Part shown: positions 22,081-34,076 of the stretch, piece after piece
How positions within the stretch are numbered: the stretch's first letter is position 1
How the letters are laid out: each line of letters opens with the position of its first letter
NCBI GenBank assembly: GCA_963693305.1
Contig: OY855913.1
Location: 9,731,701-9,795,700 of the forward strand
Direction of reading: 5' to 3'
Source of the DNA: Meandrina meandrites
Taxonomy: Eukaryota > Cnidaria > Anthozoa > Scleractinia > Meandrinidae
Length of the DNA: 64,000 bases
Notes under the pieces: model-generated
Told to the model about the DNA's origin: nothing
Databases searched by the model: none
What the model saw: only the letters and a program-made list of their open reading frames with translations
Position numbers and translations under genes: made by a program

Positions 22081-22584
22081 TAATAATGAGGGTACGGCAA
22101 ACTGTGGAGCCGACTGGAAGTTCAGCTACCCTGGCTAGCTACGTTGATAAGGTATAGATACGACCTCCACATTTCTTTTCGTCTTTCTTAACACAATTCT
22201 CGCTCCGCGCGATGCATGTCAACAACAACACGAAAACCACCTGAAACCACGAATAAAAAAATGCTGTTGGGCGTGAGCGGCTTGCTTTAAACATCTTTTA
22301 AAGCCTTGCTGCAAACATTAAATCACTTGGTGCAAAAGCTTGATATAAAAGAAAGGAATAAACTTTCCAAAGAATAAGTTTTTTCCCTACCTTCATTTCA
22401 TAACTCTTACATTTTTGTTTTTAAACTCCGCGCCCGGCAATGTTGGCTTTACGTAATTAGTTTAAATAGGGGACCGGAAATCAAAAGATGGCCGGATGTC
22501 AAGTTGTCTACTCATGCGCAGTGCGTTTAGCCGCGGTGTTGCGCAGACCACAAGGATCGCGGCCTCTGGGGACGAAAATGTTGT

Positions 22585-22752
22585 CAATCTCGTTCCTTTG
22601 CTCGTTCCCCACGTTTCTCGTTCCCAGAGTCCACCAATCTCGTTCCCAGAGTCCACGGGCTCCACGGTCAGCGGATCCTCGCCAGGTGACCATCTGCTGA
22701 CCGTGGAGCCCATGGGCCATGGACTCTGGGAACGGGAACGGGAACGAGATTG
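22585..22752. mobile_element. Deleted relatives of the 17.3-20.5 kb element
   Basis: 22635-22752 begins CAATCTCGTTCCCAGAGTCC, ends with its inverted copy and has almost no interior. A partial extra left end sits at 22585-22634. Same terminal family as 17325-17400 but diverged. The stretch 22760-23510 beyond it shows no gene or clear repeat. Confidence 0.55.
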
Positions 22753-23918
22753 GGTACTTGGAGTAAAGTTCGCACGAAATAGCGACTAACAAATGACGCC
22801 AATTGTGTTTATTTTACTTGCGGTTCGCCCGATTGCTTTAGAAAGGTCCAAAATGCAAAGAAATTCATAGGAGATCTACCTCAGACCATATTTTTCCAAA
22901 GCATGAAATACTGCAGGCTGTGGTTTCTACCTTGATATTTCGCGCAATTTTCCTTAGTCTTAAAACTTCGACGATTATCGCGGCGACAAAATCGCGGGTG
23001 GCTTACACACGCGATTTTGAAATTACAACTCGGACAGCCACAAAAATGGTCAAACGTCACAATTCGAAATCATGGCATCCTCTTGTACCAGACCGCGGGC
23101 CGATTTTACAGTGCACAGAAAGTCTTTTACCAGCATTTTAATTAGATGACAAAACTTAAGAAGATATCAATAGTGGGGAAGAAAGTGATTTGAACCTCCA
23201 ACTTCACAATAGAAACCAGGAATCAAGGTAACTTTTCAACAAAAGTCTTTGCAAAAGACCGCCATTGAGCACATAGTTTTGTAGTCTCTTACGAAAACGC
23301 TATGACCTGAGAGCGATTTTTTACCCAGTCTATCAAAACAGTCAAAATATACTCCTATGTCGTTTTTACTGAACCTTCATATAAGACCCCTTAACCTGAT
23401 ATGCTATTACTTCCGCGCCATTCCTCATTTTGAAAACTTCTATCCAAAATGGACATGTAAAAAATCACCTTACGAAAAATAGACGTACCTCACAAAACAA
23501 GTTTCCAAGAAAATAACTTTATTGAAATACAACGAAAACATTTCAATTTAACTTAAAATCACTAGCCAACTAACATTTCATGTTCTTTGATTATCTGCCT
23601 AGTGTATACTGTCCCACTTAATTTGTCCATGTACATTTGTTTTCTCAGTACATTTTATGAAAATTCACAGCTAAAATCAACACAATCATGCCAACTACAA
23701 TACCTATGGATCTTACTATCCAATACTTCAACTAACAGAAAACACTTTTTACTAAACAAATTCATCAAAAAGGTGACATTTTCCCGAAATTTCAAACGTA
23801 ACAACAGGTCAATTGCTCTCAACTATGAGAAGACCTCTTATCTTAAGAAATTACAGTCAACAACTTTTAACAAAAAGTGCTCGAGTCAACTGCCTAATAT
23901 CCATTGCATGAATAAAGA

Positions 23919-24995
23919 TCACACAAAGTCCAGATAAAAAGCCTTAATGATGCCGGTAGCTTTACTATAGTCCAGAGTAATGTTACGCAAATCAAACAAT
24001 TGTTCATAAATGTCATCTTCACATGACTGAACGGTAACATCAGGGGCAGGCTGCCTTAACATTTCTTCAACTATGGGAGTAAACGCCTTCAGCCAAATAA
24101 GTTGGTAGTCATCATCTCGTACTGCAACTCGCACAGACGCCTTCGTACTGCAAGACGACACCAGCTGTACCGTGTTGCACGTCACGCACTTCGCAAGCAT
24201 CTCTGGACCTCCCGTAACTTTAAGTAACTGTCTACGACATGTGCAGCATGACAGCCACCTTTTAAGGCCTTGCGCAAAACTTATCTTCTCAACGGAAATG
24301 CTCTTGACGTCGAACAGGTTTTCCAAAACTTCTTCACTTGGAGCTGCAAACACTTCCTCCGTTGGACTGACAACTGTATTTTGAGTAGTCGTCAGGTATT
24401 TAGCCAAGTCGTACTTCTTCACACGCACATGCTCAATAACGTAACAGTTATTGTTCACTACTTGCCGGATGGTATCTCCCCACAACGTTAGACTTATGGT
24501 GCCACTGTCGTCTGAAACGGCGCATCGGTTCAGCATTGCAACCGCGGACCCGTCTTTCTTGACAACATTTCGAACATACTCCGGACGAACACTCAAACAT
24601 CCTTTCACAGAAATAATCTCACCTTCCGCCACCCACTTAACGCTTCCTATGCTGGTAACTTTTCCGTTGCCGTCATCTCCTCTACCAACGTCATACTCAA
24701 AAGCAATATCGCTGTTGTTTGCCGGCTCTACACGAGACCTCTTCGTCACAACTATCTCTTCTTCTGCCAATCTTCCACCACTGTTGCCACTAACGTTCAC
24801 AAACTTCACCGCTTTCCTGGACTCTTCGTACCCTTTTAGAACCTTCTGCTTACTAGGATCGAAGCACACACACCGTCGTTTACGCCTTTGGTCAACCTGC
24901 AACGCAAAATTAAAACAAGACACCGATCCTCCCCTGCCCTTCGACGTAGCAGTAACATTGTGAACGTATCCTCTAACGCGAAGCTGATTGCTCAT
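23919..24995 (-). CDS. RPA70-like single-strand DNA-binding protein (three OB folds, zinc ribbon), copy 1
   Basis: Intronless 358-aa frame. I start it at 24995 (MSNQLRVRGYVHNV), not at the upstream in-frame ATG at 25025, because this aligns with the paralogue at 28472. OB fold 1 spans about 5-100, OB fold 2 about 118-205 with the RPA-type TLWGD at 170-174. A zinc ribbon inserted in OB fold 3 uses C250-x2-C253 and C270-x2-C273. This is the RPA70 A-B-C arrangement without the N-terminal 70N domain. Such proteins coat single-stranded DNA; intronless RPA-like genes are carried by animal and plant Helitrons. No Rep/helicase is present here. A TATA-like AAATAAAA lies upstream and AATAAA (23518-23523, minus) downstream. 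Host duplicate or transposon cargo are both possible. Confidence 0.8.
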   Translation of the reverse strand: MSNQLRVRGYVHNVTATSKGRGGSVSCFNFALQVDQRRKRRCVCFDPSKQKVLKGYEESRKAVKFVNVSGNSGGRLAEEEIVVTKRSRVEPANNSDIAFEYDVGRGDDGNGKVTSIGSVKWVAEGEIISVKGCLSVRPEYVRNVVKKDGSAVAMLNRCAVSDDSGTISLTLWGDTIRQVVNNNCYVIEHVRVKKYDLAKYLTTTQNTVVSPTEEVFAAPSEEVLENLFDVKSISVEKISFAQGLKRWLSCCTCRRQLLKVTGGPEMLAKCVTCNTVQLVSSCSTKASVRVAVRDDDYQLIWLKAFTPIVEEMLRQPAPDVTVQSCEDDIYEQLFDLRNITLDYSKATGIIKAFYLDFV

Positions 24996-25107
24996 ATTCC
25001 TTTCTTGCTCAACCAGCCACCGCACTAATTCTGCTTTCTGATCACTTTCTTCAAGTAAACACCCTTTTATTTAACGTCACTCGACCTAAATCCTCCAATC
25101 AAAGGAT

Positions 25108-25145
25108 AAAACATAGGCACGCTAAGCGTGCAGGAGTTATTTTTT
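25108..25145 (-). repeat. 38-bp hairpin block, copy 1 (inverted relative to 33691)
   Basis: A 38-bp block identical to the reverse complement of 33691-33728, centred on the hairpin GCACGCTAAGCGTGC. It lies about 110 bp upstream of RPA-like copy 1. The GT-rich DNA to its right matches in character the AC-rich DNA left of copy 2, so both look like the same terminus in opposite orientation. Confidence 0.65.
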
Positions 25146-25762
25146 CAATTGATTGGGTGGCTTGGGGTAGAACTGGGTGTTAGTCCTGTTGGGATGGTTT
25201 ATTTCATGGGTTGAGCTATTTGTGCATGGTTCATGTGCTTGGTCCATCGCGCCAACTAAGAGCAACTTTTGGAAAAATAACTCAAAAACAGTTTAAAAAG
25301 AAATTGTGCAAATGTTCTAAAATTAGGCTGCTTTCCCTTATAAATATGACTATGGTGTGCAACCGATCGATCGAACCATACCGTTGAAGACAAAAAATAC
25401 GTCAGTAATTTCTTCAAACGTAAACAGAAAAAAATATCTGGTAGTCACTTTTAAGGTTACCTTGATGTTTAACTATCCATCCCCTTTCATTCCAAGCCGA
25501 AAGAAAATCGCTAAGCACATCAAAACATGGATTGAAAACTGTTGACAACATTTACCGTAAACATGATCACAAAATCGCAAACACGCTCACTAAGAAAGCC
25601 AAATTGACCCAGAAATTGCAAACGAATAGCCAGATGGAACAAGAACAAAGTATTCTCGGTTTCTGAAATGGCTCCATTATTTTCATCATCAATATAAAAC
25701 AGAAACCTTTCTGCAAGCAAGGACGAATTTCTTTCGACGAACGCGAGAAACAAATAACTCTA

Positions 25763-26286
25763 GAGCGCTTTCCATTTGTGTGGAAAAACCGTTTGTTCCG
25801 GTGGGAAATCAAATGGAACGGGCCTTTCCACTGGAAATTTTTCGGAAAAAAAGGAATACCTTCAGAGGTATTCCTCTTTTCCCGTTTCTCCCGGAATGAC
25901 CGGAAAATTTCTGTTCCATTTGCAACAACCAGTCTGTTCGCTCATAGAGCAAGGTCGACAAGTGACCCAAAGAACGCTGAAACGTACCCGTTGAATCGAT
26001 TCAAATTAATCCAAAATTCCTGTCGAGTGTAGAACGTTCCTTCACAAGCAGCGAGAGATTTTCCCTTGAACTTTCTCCAAGGCTTCATGAAGACGGAAGA
26101 TTCAGTAGCAACGTTTCACCCTCGATCGCCATTTTCTTTTTGTGACCCAGGCTCTCGCAGTGCTATCAGAATGGAATTTTCAAAAGGAACAGCCTCTTTC
26201 CGTTCCGTTTACGTGTTGAAAAAATTTGTACTGTTCCATTTGTCGAAAAATTCTCACCGAAAATTCCATGTAAATGGAAAGCGCTC
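25763..26286. mobile_element. MITE with AGCGCTTTCCATTT ends
   Basis: The left end AGCGCTTTCCATTT and right end AAATGGAAAGCGCT are inverted; CTAG flanks both sides (25759-25762 and, one base out, 26287-26290). Further inverted patches inside (GGAAATTTTTCGG-like). No coding content. Confidence 0.6.
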
Positions 26287-26299
26287 CTAGTCACCAGTG

Positions 26300-27860
26300 C
26301 ATTTCGGCCAAACCACGTGACGATTTTACTTGGACTGGTACCATATTAATTTCGCAACCAGAAGCAGAAACGTGCCCTAACTTGTAAGCGTAACATGATC
26401 AGTACCGATATTCCCACGGCCGTGCTAAAAATAGCTGTCGATGAAGTTGTGTTACACGCTTGACTGCACACCCAAAAAGCTAGTTTTCTTTTCAGCCGTT
26501 GTTTTTTGCGTGACGAGCCCAAACAACGGCTGTAAAGGAGACTACCAAAAAGCTGGCTGTCTTTTTTTTTCTTTTGCCTATGAGTAAATGTAACTGCAAC
26601 TGCTTTGCGTTGGGAATATTAAATACACTAAAAAGGTATTGCGTCAGCCATGGAATGCGCTGACGTTGCAGCTTTCACTTTCGGTACGTGACAAACAAGA
26701 AATATGTTTACTTTGCATGTTTATTTCGCCAGAAGCGACGGTCGTAAATTTGTTTGCAATTTTGCGACTATTTGTCGGTTTAGCCAGTTGAAGTGAATCT
26801 TTTGGCTGTTTCATCGAGGCGAGTTCAGAGATCTGAAGAAAATAAATTTGGCCGACGTAAACACTTGCAAGCATAACGTCATTGGTACGGAAATAACCGC
26901 ATTGCACCGCCGTACTACTAAAGATAGCCATCAATGCGAAGCCTGAAATGCGAGACTCGCACAACGACTACTATACCTTCCTACGGCCCTCACTCGCGGC
27001 ACAAATGATGATTTTCTCTTGCTGTGCCATCCAACCACGTTGTCAAAACACCTAATTTAATATTTGCCAAGCAGACAAAACGTGCCCTTGTAACATCATC
27101 ACGTCATGAGCTTTTCAAACGATAGTACAATAAATAACTCATGACCGCCCATGTGAAGTCCTACTATTCCTAAGCAGGAAACGTCAAACCTTCTCCGGCC
27201 ACATTCCAACCTCACTAAAATACCTATTATTTGGCAACTCCGGCTCGAACCCAAATAAACGCACATGTTAACCGAGAGAAAACAGTTTAAACACACCGCG
27301 CAGTTGGAATCTCAAATCTTTAACACTCGCCCTTACAAACAACAGCGTCAGTTTGTTCTCATTTGGGGACCAAAACAAAACGTTCAGCAAACACACAACA
27401 CTCACATTAAAAATGGAAGTGACAACATTTATTCTCAATATACATATTTATTCCACTCAAAAACATCAAACATTTTAATATAAAGTGGTCAACTATACCC
27501 ATATTGTGTCGTCAACTGAACCAGTTGATTCCGTAAACCAAGAGAATCATCTTCACCAGATGAAATTTCCAAACACTTTTCGCTTTCAGAACCCACACAC
27601 AATGTTCTCACCCAAAGCTACATAAAAATCAAGACTTGGAATAGAGACTTCAGACCAACACGGCCCAATAAGGTCGAATCTATAGCAAAACAAAAATGGC
27701 CGTACCTTGAACCGAAAACAAATATTCATAACAACGATCCATATATACAAGCCGCAATTTGATTGGTCCTTGATAGAATCCCAAATCTGATTGGTGTGAA
27801 ATACATACATGAATGATCCACTCAACCATCCACCCACTTAATAGCCAAACACGTCTTCAT
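26300..27860. other. Intergenic stretch between the RPA-like genes, no supported gene
   Basis: Holds a repeat around 26490-26560 (GACGAGCCCAAACAACGGCT) related to the MITE at 44817-44950, and AC-rich DNA from about 27240 on. No frame here has splice sites or motifs I would defend. Confidence 0.5.
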
Positions 27861-27869
27861 GCCGACTAA

Positions 27870-27895
27870 GAGTTATTTTTTTAAAAAAATAACTC
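27870..27895. repeat. 26-bp perfect palindrome
   Basis: GAGTTATTTTTTT followed by its exact complement. The half-site AAAAAATAACTC is also the start of the 38-bp blocks at 25108 and 33691 and occurs near 25263, linking this site to that element family. Confidence 0.7.
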
Positions 27896-28020
27896 AAAAA
27901 TCTATTATTTACACGCCCTTTCAAGTGTTTGCATTTCACTTCACCAATCACGTTGCTCCTCAAAACCTGAAAAACCTGTTATTGCACAATCCAAGCAAAT
28001 TTGCTGATACCTACATTATG

Positions 28021-28262
28021 TTGCAGGTAAACATCGTGGATGCCATCACGTACTTGCATGTGATAGTACAAAAGTCGACAACGAAATAGAGTAGTGTGAT
28101 TGGTCAAATTAGTCGCAAGAACGTGATCGGCTATAGAAATGACATCTTCACGCCCCATCACGTTCTTGAGACTTATTTGACCAATCACACTACTCCATTT
28201 CCACGTCGACCTTTGTACTATCACATGCAAGTACGTGATGGCATCCACAATGTTTACCTGCA
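28021..28262. repeat. Long foldback upstream of RPA-like copy 2
   Basis: Arms 28021-28131 and 28152-28262, each about 111 bp, are inverted copies with few mismatches (TTGCAGGTAAACAT at the outer end, AAGAACGTGAT at the inner end). The loop is only about 20 bp. It ends 210 bp before the ATG at 28472. Confidence 0.8.
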
Positions 28263-28471
28263 ATATAACCTAATTTTCCCCCGCAACTCTCTTATTGGCC
28301 CCTTTTTCTCTATTCCTATTGGCTTCTTTTTAACACTCTATTTTTCTTGATCACCCATTGGCGCATTTCGATCCACTGGACTAAATAAAACCACTCTTCA
28401 CGTCAAAGATCAAAACATTTACATCTGCTATCTATGCCGTGTCAAGCTCATGTACGTAAATCAAACAAAAC

Positions 28472-29566
28472 ATGAACCAGCTTAGTCTCAAAGGCTACGT
28501 TCATAACGTAACAACGACAACACAAAGCAGGTCAGGATCCACGAATTACTTTAACTTTTCCTTGCAAATCAGCGACACTCGTAAACGACGAGCAGTATGC
28601 TACGATAGCAGCAAGGAAACTCTACTGAAAGACTACCAACACTCCAAAAAACCCATCACTCTACTTAATATCACAGAAAAACCAAGTCTTCTTGACGCCT
28701 CAGAGCAGAATCTCATCGTCGGCAAAAGATCTCGCATCGAACCTCTCAACAACGAGGAGCTCACTTTCCAGTACGATAACACTATAGTTCCAGACAACCA
28801 GCCAGCCCTTACAACTATAGAAAACGTACGCCTGCTAAACGAAAATGATCTTGTCACTGTCAAAGGAATCGTGACTCTCGAAACAGACTCAATTTGCGAG
28901 GTCATGATGAAAAATGACTTTCTGATTTCCATGCTGAACCGCTGTACCATTACCGACCAAAGTGACACCATACGGCTCACACTATGGGGAGATCTTATTA
29001 AAGAAGTGGCCAATAAAAAGTCGTACTGCATTACAGACGTACGTGTAAAAGAGTACGACTCTACGAAGTACCTCACGACTACGCCGTCCACCACCGTCAC
29101 TCCAACCGACGAGCATTTTCCTCCTCCTACCAACGAATTCTTCGACAGCTTGTTTGAGGGTAAAACAATCCTCGTGGACCAAATTCGTCTCGCAGACACC
29201 TTCAAGACGTGGCTTTCCTGTACCAATTGTCAAAACCTAGTAGCCGAAGCAGCATCCGTCACAGAAAGCATCCTAAAGTGCCCCAACTGTAATGCATTTC
29301 AGGAGGCCTCTTCCTGCCTTACCAACGCATCGATCCGTATTGCACTACGAGACAGCAAGTATGAGCTTATTTGGCTAAAAGTCTTCACCCCGCTTCTTCA
29401 AGAAATGCTCACCCAAATCTCCAAAGACGCTACTATCCACTCCTCCGAAGACGATGTTATCAAACAATTATTCCAGCTCCGAAATTTTGCCGTCCATTAC
29501 AGCAACAATTCAGACATCGTAAATAGCATCGATTTCGACGCAAGTGATAACAAAGGATCTAACTAG
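28472..29566 (+). CDS. RPA70-like single-strand DNA-binding protein, copy 2
   Basis: Intronless 364-aa paralogue of 23919-24995, roughly 40-50% identical by eye and divergently oriented. OB fold 1 about 4-100, OB fold 2 about 118-205 with TLWGD at 170-174, zinc-ribbon cysteines at 250, 253, 270 and 273, and a C-terminal OB fold with YELIWLKVFTP. The first ATG is used; it aligns with copy 1. TAAATAAAA at about 28380-28388 is TATA-like, as in copy 1. Possible poly(A) signals at 30072-30077 and 30652-30657. All zinc cysteines are kept and neither copy has a stop, which argues for selection or recent origin. Helitron-type cargo or a lineage-specific host RPA1 duplicate are the main options. Confidence 0.8.
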   Translation: MNQLSLKGYVHNVTTTTQSRSGSTNYFNFSLQISDTRKRRAVCYDSSKETLLKDYQHSKKPITLLNITEKPSLLDASEQNLIVGKRSRIEPLNNEELTFQYDNTIVPDNQPALTTIENVRLLNENDLVTVKGIVTLETDSICEVMMKNDFLISMLNRCTITDQSDTIRLTLWGDLIKEVANKKSYCITDVRVKEYDSTKYLTTTPSTTVTPTDEHFPPPTNEFFDSLFEGKTILVDQIRLADTFKTWLSCTNCQNLVAEAASVTESILKCPNCNAFQEASSCLTNASIRIALRDSKYELIWLKVFTPLLQEMLTQISKDATIHSSEDDVIKQLFQLRNFAVHYSNNSDIVNSIDFDASDNKGSN

Positions 29567-31830
29567 CCCCATTGTACAGACTGCAAGGACTCAGAAAATG
29601 ACACTTTAAAAGTAAGTCACAATTTTTGCGTTCACCGTTTTGTTAACTTTCAACCCTTAAAGAACACTTGCTCAAAGATTAATACGCAGTATTGAAGACT
29701 TTCAGATAATCCAAATTCGTCGCTTACCCGATTTTATTGTAACCCCCTACTATTATCTATTTATTCTGTAAACTAGAAGATCAGTAATAATCATTTTAAA
29801 AATTTCTCAATGGCGGATGACCAGTGACGGTCCGAATTATTAATACGAGTCTCTAATTTTCAATGTTTCTTGGCACATGGCCAATGAGGGTTTGAGCCAC
29901 TTTCACGGATAAACTAGAAGAAAAATATTAGTGGCATCAAGGAAGAATGGCAGTGATCGTTTGAAACACTCTAACAGATAAATTGGAAAATTAGTAATAC
30001 ATGCCTCTATACAGGACTCTAATCTTTACCGTTTCTTGGGAAAATGCCAAGGCAGGGTATTTTACAGATAAAATAAAACATTACTAATCAGTGATCAAAA
30101 AAAGACGTCCAATGACCCTTGGAAACAATTTTTCCACTGTTTCTTTAACAAAAGTTTCGGGTCGCAGCCACTGTTTTGACAGCCCAGGACAAATTTTTGC
30201 CACTGTGAAAATGTCCCGTTTAAAGTAGTGGGAGACAACGAGTCTGTAATTGAGAGCGTGAAATACTAATTTTGAAAAAAAGTGATTGAAAGCTGTTGGA
30301 AAAAAATGTAAATTTTTGAATGAATAACAATAATCATAGAGGTCTTCAAATTGTTTGATTAAGGGGTAGTTTACTTGGATTTTTGATAGACGAGAAACTG
30401 TGATTGCCGTCATTTTAGTACAAAATGTACTATTGTGATGGTTGTGTGGGTAGTCGGCCACTAAACTGCTGAGGCACTAAGCGCAAAGGTGTAAACTAAG
30501 TTATTATTATCAATTGATTAATTAAGTCATTAATTATTCTTGTGAAGTGGGTTAGGGTGGAAAGTACCTGACTGTATGCATTTAGGACTCCTGATGCACT
30601 AAGTAAAACTTGGAGTGGCTCTACGTTAGTTTTATATCCTATCTACGGTGTAATAAACAACTATGTGGATATGTCGATTCAATAGCTGCATTGTTCTTTC
30701 ATTAAAGGAATGTTACGAGAAGACTGTTTTTGTGCTTTTTTTCTTTATTAGTTCTTTGATAGTCCTTTCTTGTCATTGTCTGTACTGTGAAAGCCTCCGT
30801 CTCGACTTTTCATAATCCGATCCCCACAGTGTGCTTTTCTTTTGGTTAGCACCAAGAACACCAATGTGACGTAGATTTCTCGGAAGTCCCGTTCAACAAA
30901 TTGCACTCCGTTACTTTTTTCGAAAATCAACTATTGTATACATTCGTTTTTTTAGGTATTTCACCCCACCAACATAGTATGCAAATTGTATTCTTAACCA
31001 ATCATTTCAATAAATATCAAATGGTTTCTGTTTTGTTCACTAAAGACTTCTTTGCTTTGCAAAATAGTTCAAGAAGTAGCAACAATATTCCTCTCACAGA
31101 CTCCCCAAAAAATTACTCTCCCCTAAAAATCCCATAGCCAATCCCCACCTACCCTATGCTATTACAGCACCGTTCGCATGGGGCGGAGATGCAATGAGCG
31201 CGTCCGCAACCCCTCACGCGCCAAAAAGGTCTGCTTACTCTTAGAAGGATGGTTAAAATAATTCTCAGAACACAGGAAAACTACCGACTTCAACAACTTA
31301 ATTTTCCAAAATTTTCGGGGCAACTATACCCCCGCATCCCCCCTAGACGCTTATGCTTCCGCAGCTCGCACCCACCCAAGCACAATCCTCACTATAAGAT
31401 TGCAATACCCTCCCGAAGATCTTCTTATTAATTTCAAAACAACATTCCAGAACGTGTGCCGCCTAAATGTTTCCTTTCACAAGGTGTAACATGAACAAAA
31501 TATATATTATTGCACCTTCCTTCATGAAGCTGTTTCGTTCGAAAAAAGACTTTCCCTTTCCATTTTTACCTCATTGAATATTTCACATATACACTAAAGT
31601 CAATAAATGGTGTTCAAGTAATGTTTGATAACTGGGCAGCAGTGTTTTATCAACTTTAAAACACCAGGCGCAGCCGAGTGTTTTAAACTTCATAAACTTC
31701 ATAACTCGCAAACGAACAAATTGAAGAAATTGTTAATTTATTTATCTTCTATGTGTGAAATTCATACCTTCTCTAACTCAGTGGTTTCCAATTTCATTTT
31801 TCATTGCGACAGTGAAGACTGATCATGCCA
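29567..31830. other. 3' flank of RPA-like copy 2, no supported gene
   Basis: Contains loosely repeated segments around GGATAAACTAGAA and CAGATAAATTGGAA (29770-30080) and a half MITE (TTTTCTTTTGGTTAGCACCAAG at about 30835) related to 43768-43990. No protein-coding evidence. Confidence 0.5.
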
Positions 31831-31833
31831 GTA

Positions 31834-32664
31834 CGGTGGAACCCCGTTATTACGGACACCAAGGGGACAGGCCAAATTGTCCGTATTAACGGGGTGTCCG
31901 TATTAAGCGGGGTCTCAGAAAAATAGTCACGGATACATGTTTTCTCGACGCAAAGACGAAGGCAAACGTTTTTACGGCAACAAAACGTTGTTTAATTGTA
32001 CTGTAACTGTAACAAATGCAAACTGTGAACTCTCTGACTAAAATTAATAGTTTTTACGAAAACCCTACGATCTAGTGACTTGTCTCTAGTCATACACTCG
32101 AACTAAACTTTAATAAACTCAACAGTGCAATTATTTGACAATGTTGCAACTTTACTATATACAAGAAAAAACGCATTTCGACAGCAACAGAACGTTTTCT
32201 ATAAGATTTCCTTTGTAACTGAAACTCGTAACCGTTCTTAAACTAAAAAGTCGGTAACTTTACTTCGCACGGAAGCTTTCAGCTTGCGACACAAGCGATA
32301 GCTACAGCAAAAGGCAAAGAAAGTGAAAGGGTCAAGCACCGGAAGTCACGCTATTTAAAAGCTTCTCTTTGTAACAAAATGGTCATTATTTGACCAGGGT
32401 CCAATGTCTTCAAGTTAGCAAATAATCGCGACAATGAAAATTCACAGTGCACAGATAAATAGTGTCCGTAAAGCGGGGTTGACAATGTATAAGAGTTTGT
32501 CACTCGGGACACGGAAAAGTGTCCGTTGTCCGTATTAACGGGTGTCCGTATTAAGCGGGTTAATTTAAGAGAAAATGTATGAGGTTTTCGTCGGGACCAA
32601 CGAAACTGTCCGTAATACCGGGGTGTCCGTATTAAGCGGGTGTCCGTAGAGTGGGGTTCCACTG
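31834..32664. mobile_element. Non-autonomous Tigger/pogo-like element, TA duplication
   Basis: The left end CGGTGGAACCCCGTTATTAC and right end (...GGGGTTCCACTG) are inverted and flanked by TA (31832-31833, 32665-32666). Internal GTCCGTATTAA(C/G)(C/G)GG(G) motifs recur near both ends. GTGGAACCCC termini with TA duplication are typical of pogo/Tigger elements. The 831-bp body lacks a transposase. Confidence 0.7.
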
Positions 32665-33350
32665 TAGTTATTACCCGCCTTTTTTTCGGATACTTCTCCA
32701 GATAAAACTTGCATTTCCTTATATTAACTTTAATTTTTTTATGATCCCACTTCATCTCACCCCCACAGTTGATCCCAGTAGATCCCGTCCGACCTTTGTA
32801 CCTGCCCATCTACCATATGTAACTAATGTACACTGAATATAGAATTTTCAAGTTTATTTTCTTTGCCACCATAAATATATTACATGTTTATACATATAAA
32901 TAAACTTCCCAATTACAAAAAAATACCATTATAAACCACCAAAATCCGTTACATCCTCAGCACAACTGTTATCTGCATCCTCACCGCTGGTCAACCCGTA
33001 CTCCAATATATTTATTAATCATCTACTCGTGCCACCCTAACAACACAAACAAATAACCATGAGATTATGGACACCGCCATAATGTCATTTATGTAGAGGC
33101 CGACATTAGTTTAGTAAACATTAATTTTAGTATAGTAAACATTTTAGTATTATCTTATCGTAATTGCCATGTCGCTGTTCTGAAGGCTGGAATTCGGCGT
33201 ATATCCGTTCATCTATAATCAAATTAAATATCTAGAATTCCGCGGTTAATTCCCATCATACAAGGAGAGTCAAAGACATGCGTTCGTCCTCATTCTTCGT
33301 ACCCTTTGGGGCGGCACATACCTATATACCTCATATAGGGGAGTACCCCT

Positions 33351-33376
33351 CCCCCCCCCCCCCCCCCCCCCCCCCC
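33351..33376. repeat. Poly-C tract (26 C)
   Basis: Longest of the C runs in the window, bounded by GGAGTACCCCT and GGGCCCACC. It sits inside AC-rich DNA left of the 38-bp block. Confidence 0.8.
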
Positions 33377-33690
33377 GGGCCCACCATACCTTCCAATAGT
33401 GCGACGCAAAACAAACAACACCCGGACAGGAAAATTAACAACAGCACTCCCCATTAATAGAATATCCAAAGTACATCACCTACAGCCCCTACACTTCCAT
33501 TAACTACCTACACTTTTCTCTGCACAAGTAAACCCACCTCTACCAATAAAAATTTAAGAATTAACGCAAGTATTTCACCACACAGAACAAAAACTCAATC
33601 TTACACCAAACCCACAAAATAACACTCCAATAAACCCACGTACACTATCTCATACCAACCCATGCCACCCATCCCCCCAAAATAATAATT

Positions 33691-33728
33691 AAAAAATAAC
33701 TCCTGCACGCTTAGCGTGCCTATGTTTT
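33691..33728 (+). repeat. 38-bp hairpin block, copy 2
   Basis: Exact inverted copy of 25108-25145. Immediately to the right (33738-33803) begins a different dispersed motif (TCGCTTCTGCATGCAT) also found at 54269-54337 and, diverged, at 55905-55954. Confidence 0.65.
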
Positions 33729-34076
33729 GACAAATGTCCTGAAAATTATCAAAGACCCCTTGCGAAACGTCATCGCTTCTGCATGCATCGCGTGCCGTTT
33801 ATTGAAGTTTTGGAGGGAGGCGTTTCAATGCTAGGAGGCTTTGAAAGCAAAAGACTATGCACTCTGACAAAGTCTGCATGTTCTTTGGGCTTCAGGTAGT
33901 GGCCTTCGTACATTCCTCGCATTTCGCACCCCAAGAGGAATAGTTAATCCTTGTTTAAAATTTGTTGTCCATCCGCTCTCCACAGTCTTCATACCGGACC
34001 TTTAGTAGTATTTAAATACAGAATAGAAAATTGTTGTCATTAATTAGTGCGAAAAAATACTCTTCCTAAAAGCATT

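Noticed and set aside
24996..25025. Upstream ATG adding 10 residues to RPA-like copy 1
   Set aside because: The paralogue starts at the position matching 24995, and the extra residues have no counterpart there.
32351..32809. 152-aa minus-strand frame
   Set aside because: It crosses the right TIR of the Tigger-like element and consists mainly of its repeated GTCCGTATTAA motifs.
25108..33728. Canonical Helitron 3' end
   Set aside because: The hairpin is present but is followed by CTAT, not CTRR, and no 5' TC end or Rep/Hel could be placed. Kept only as a hypothesis.
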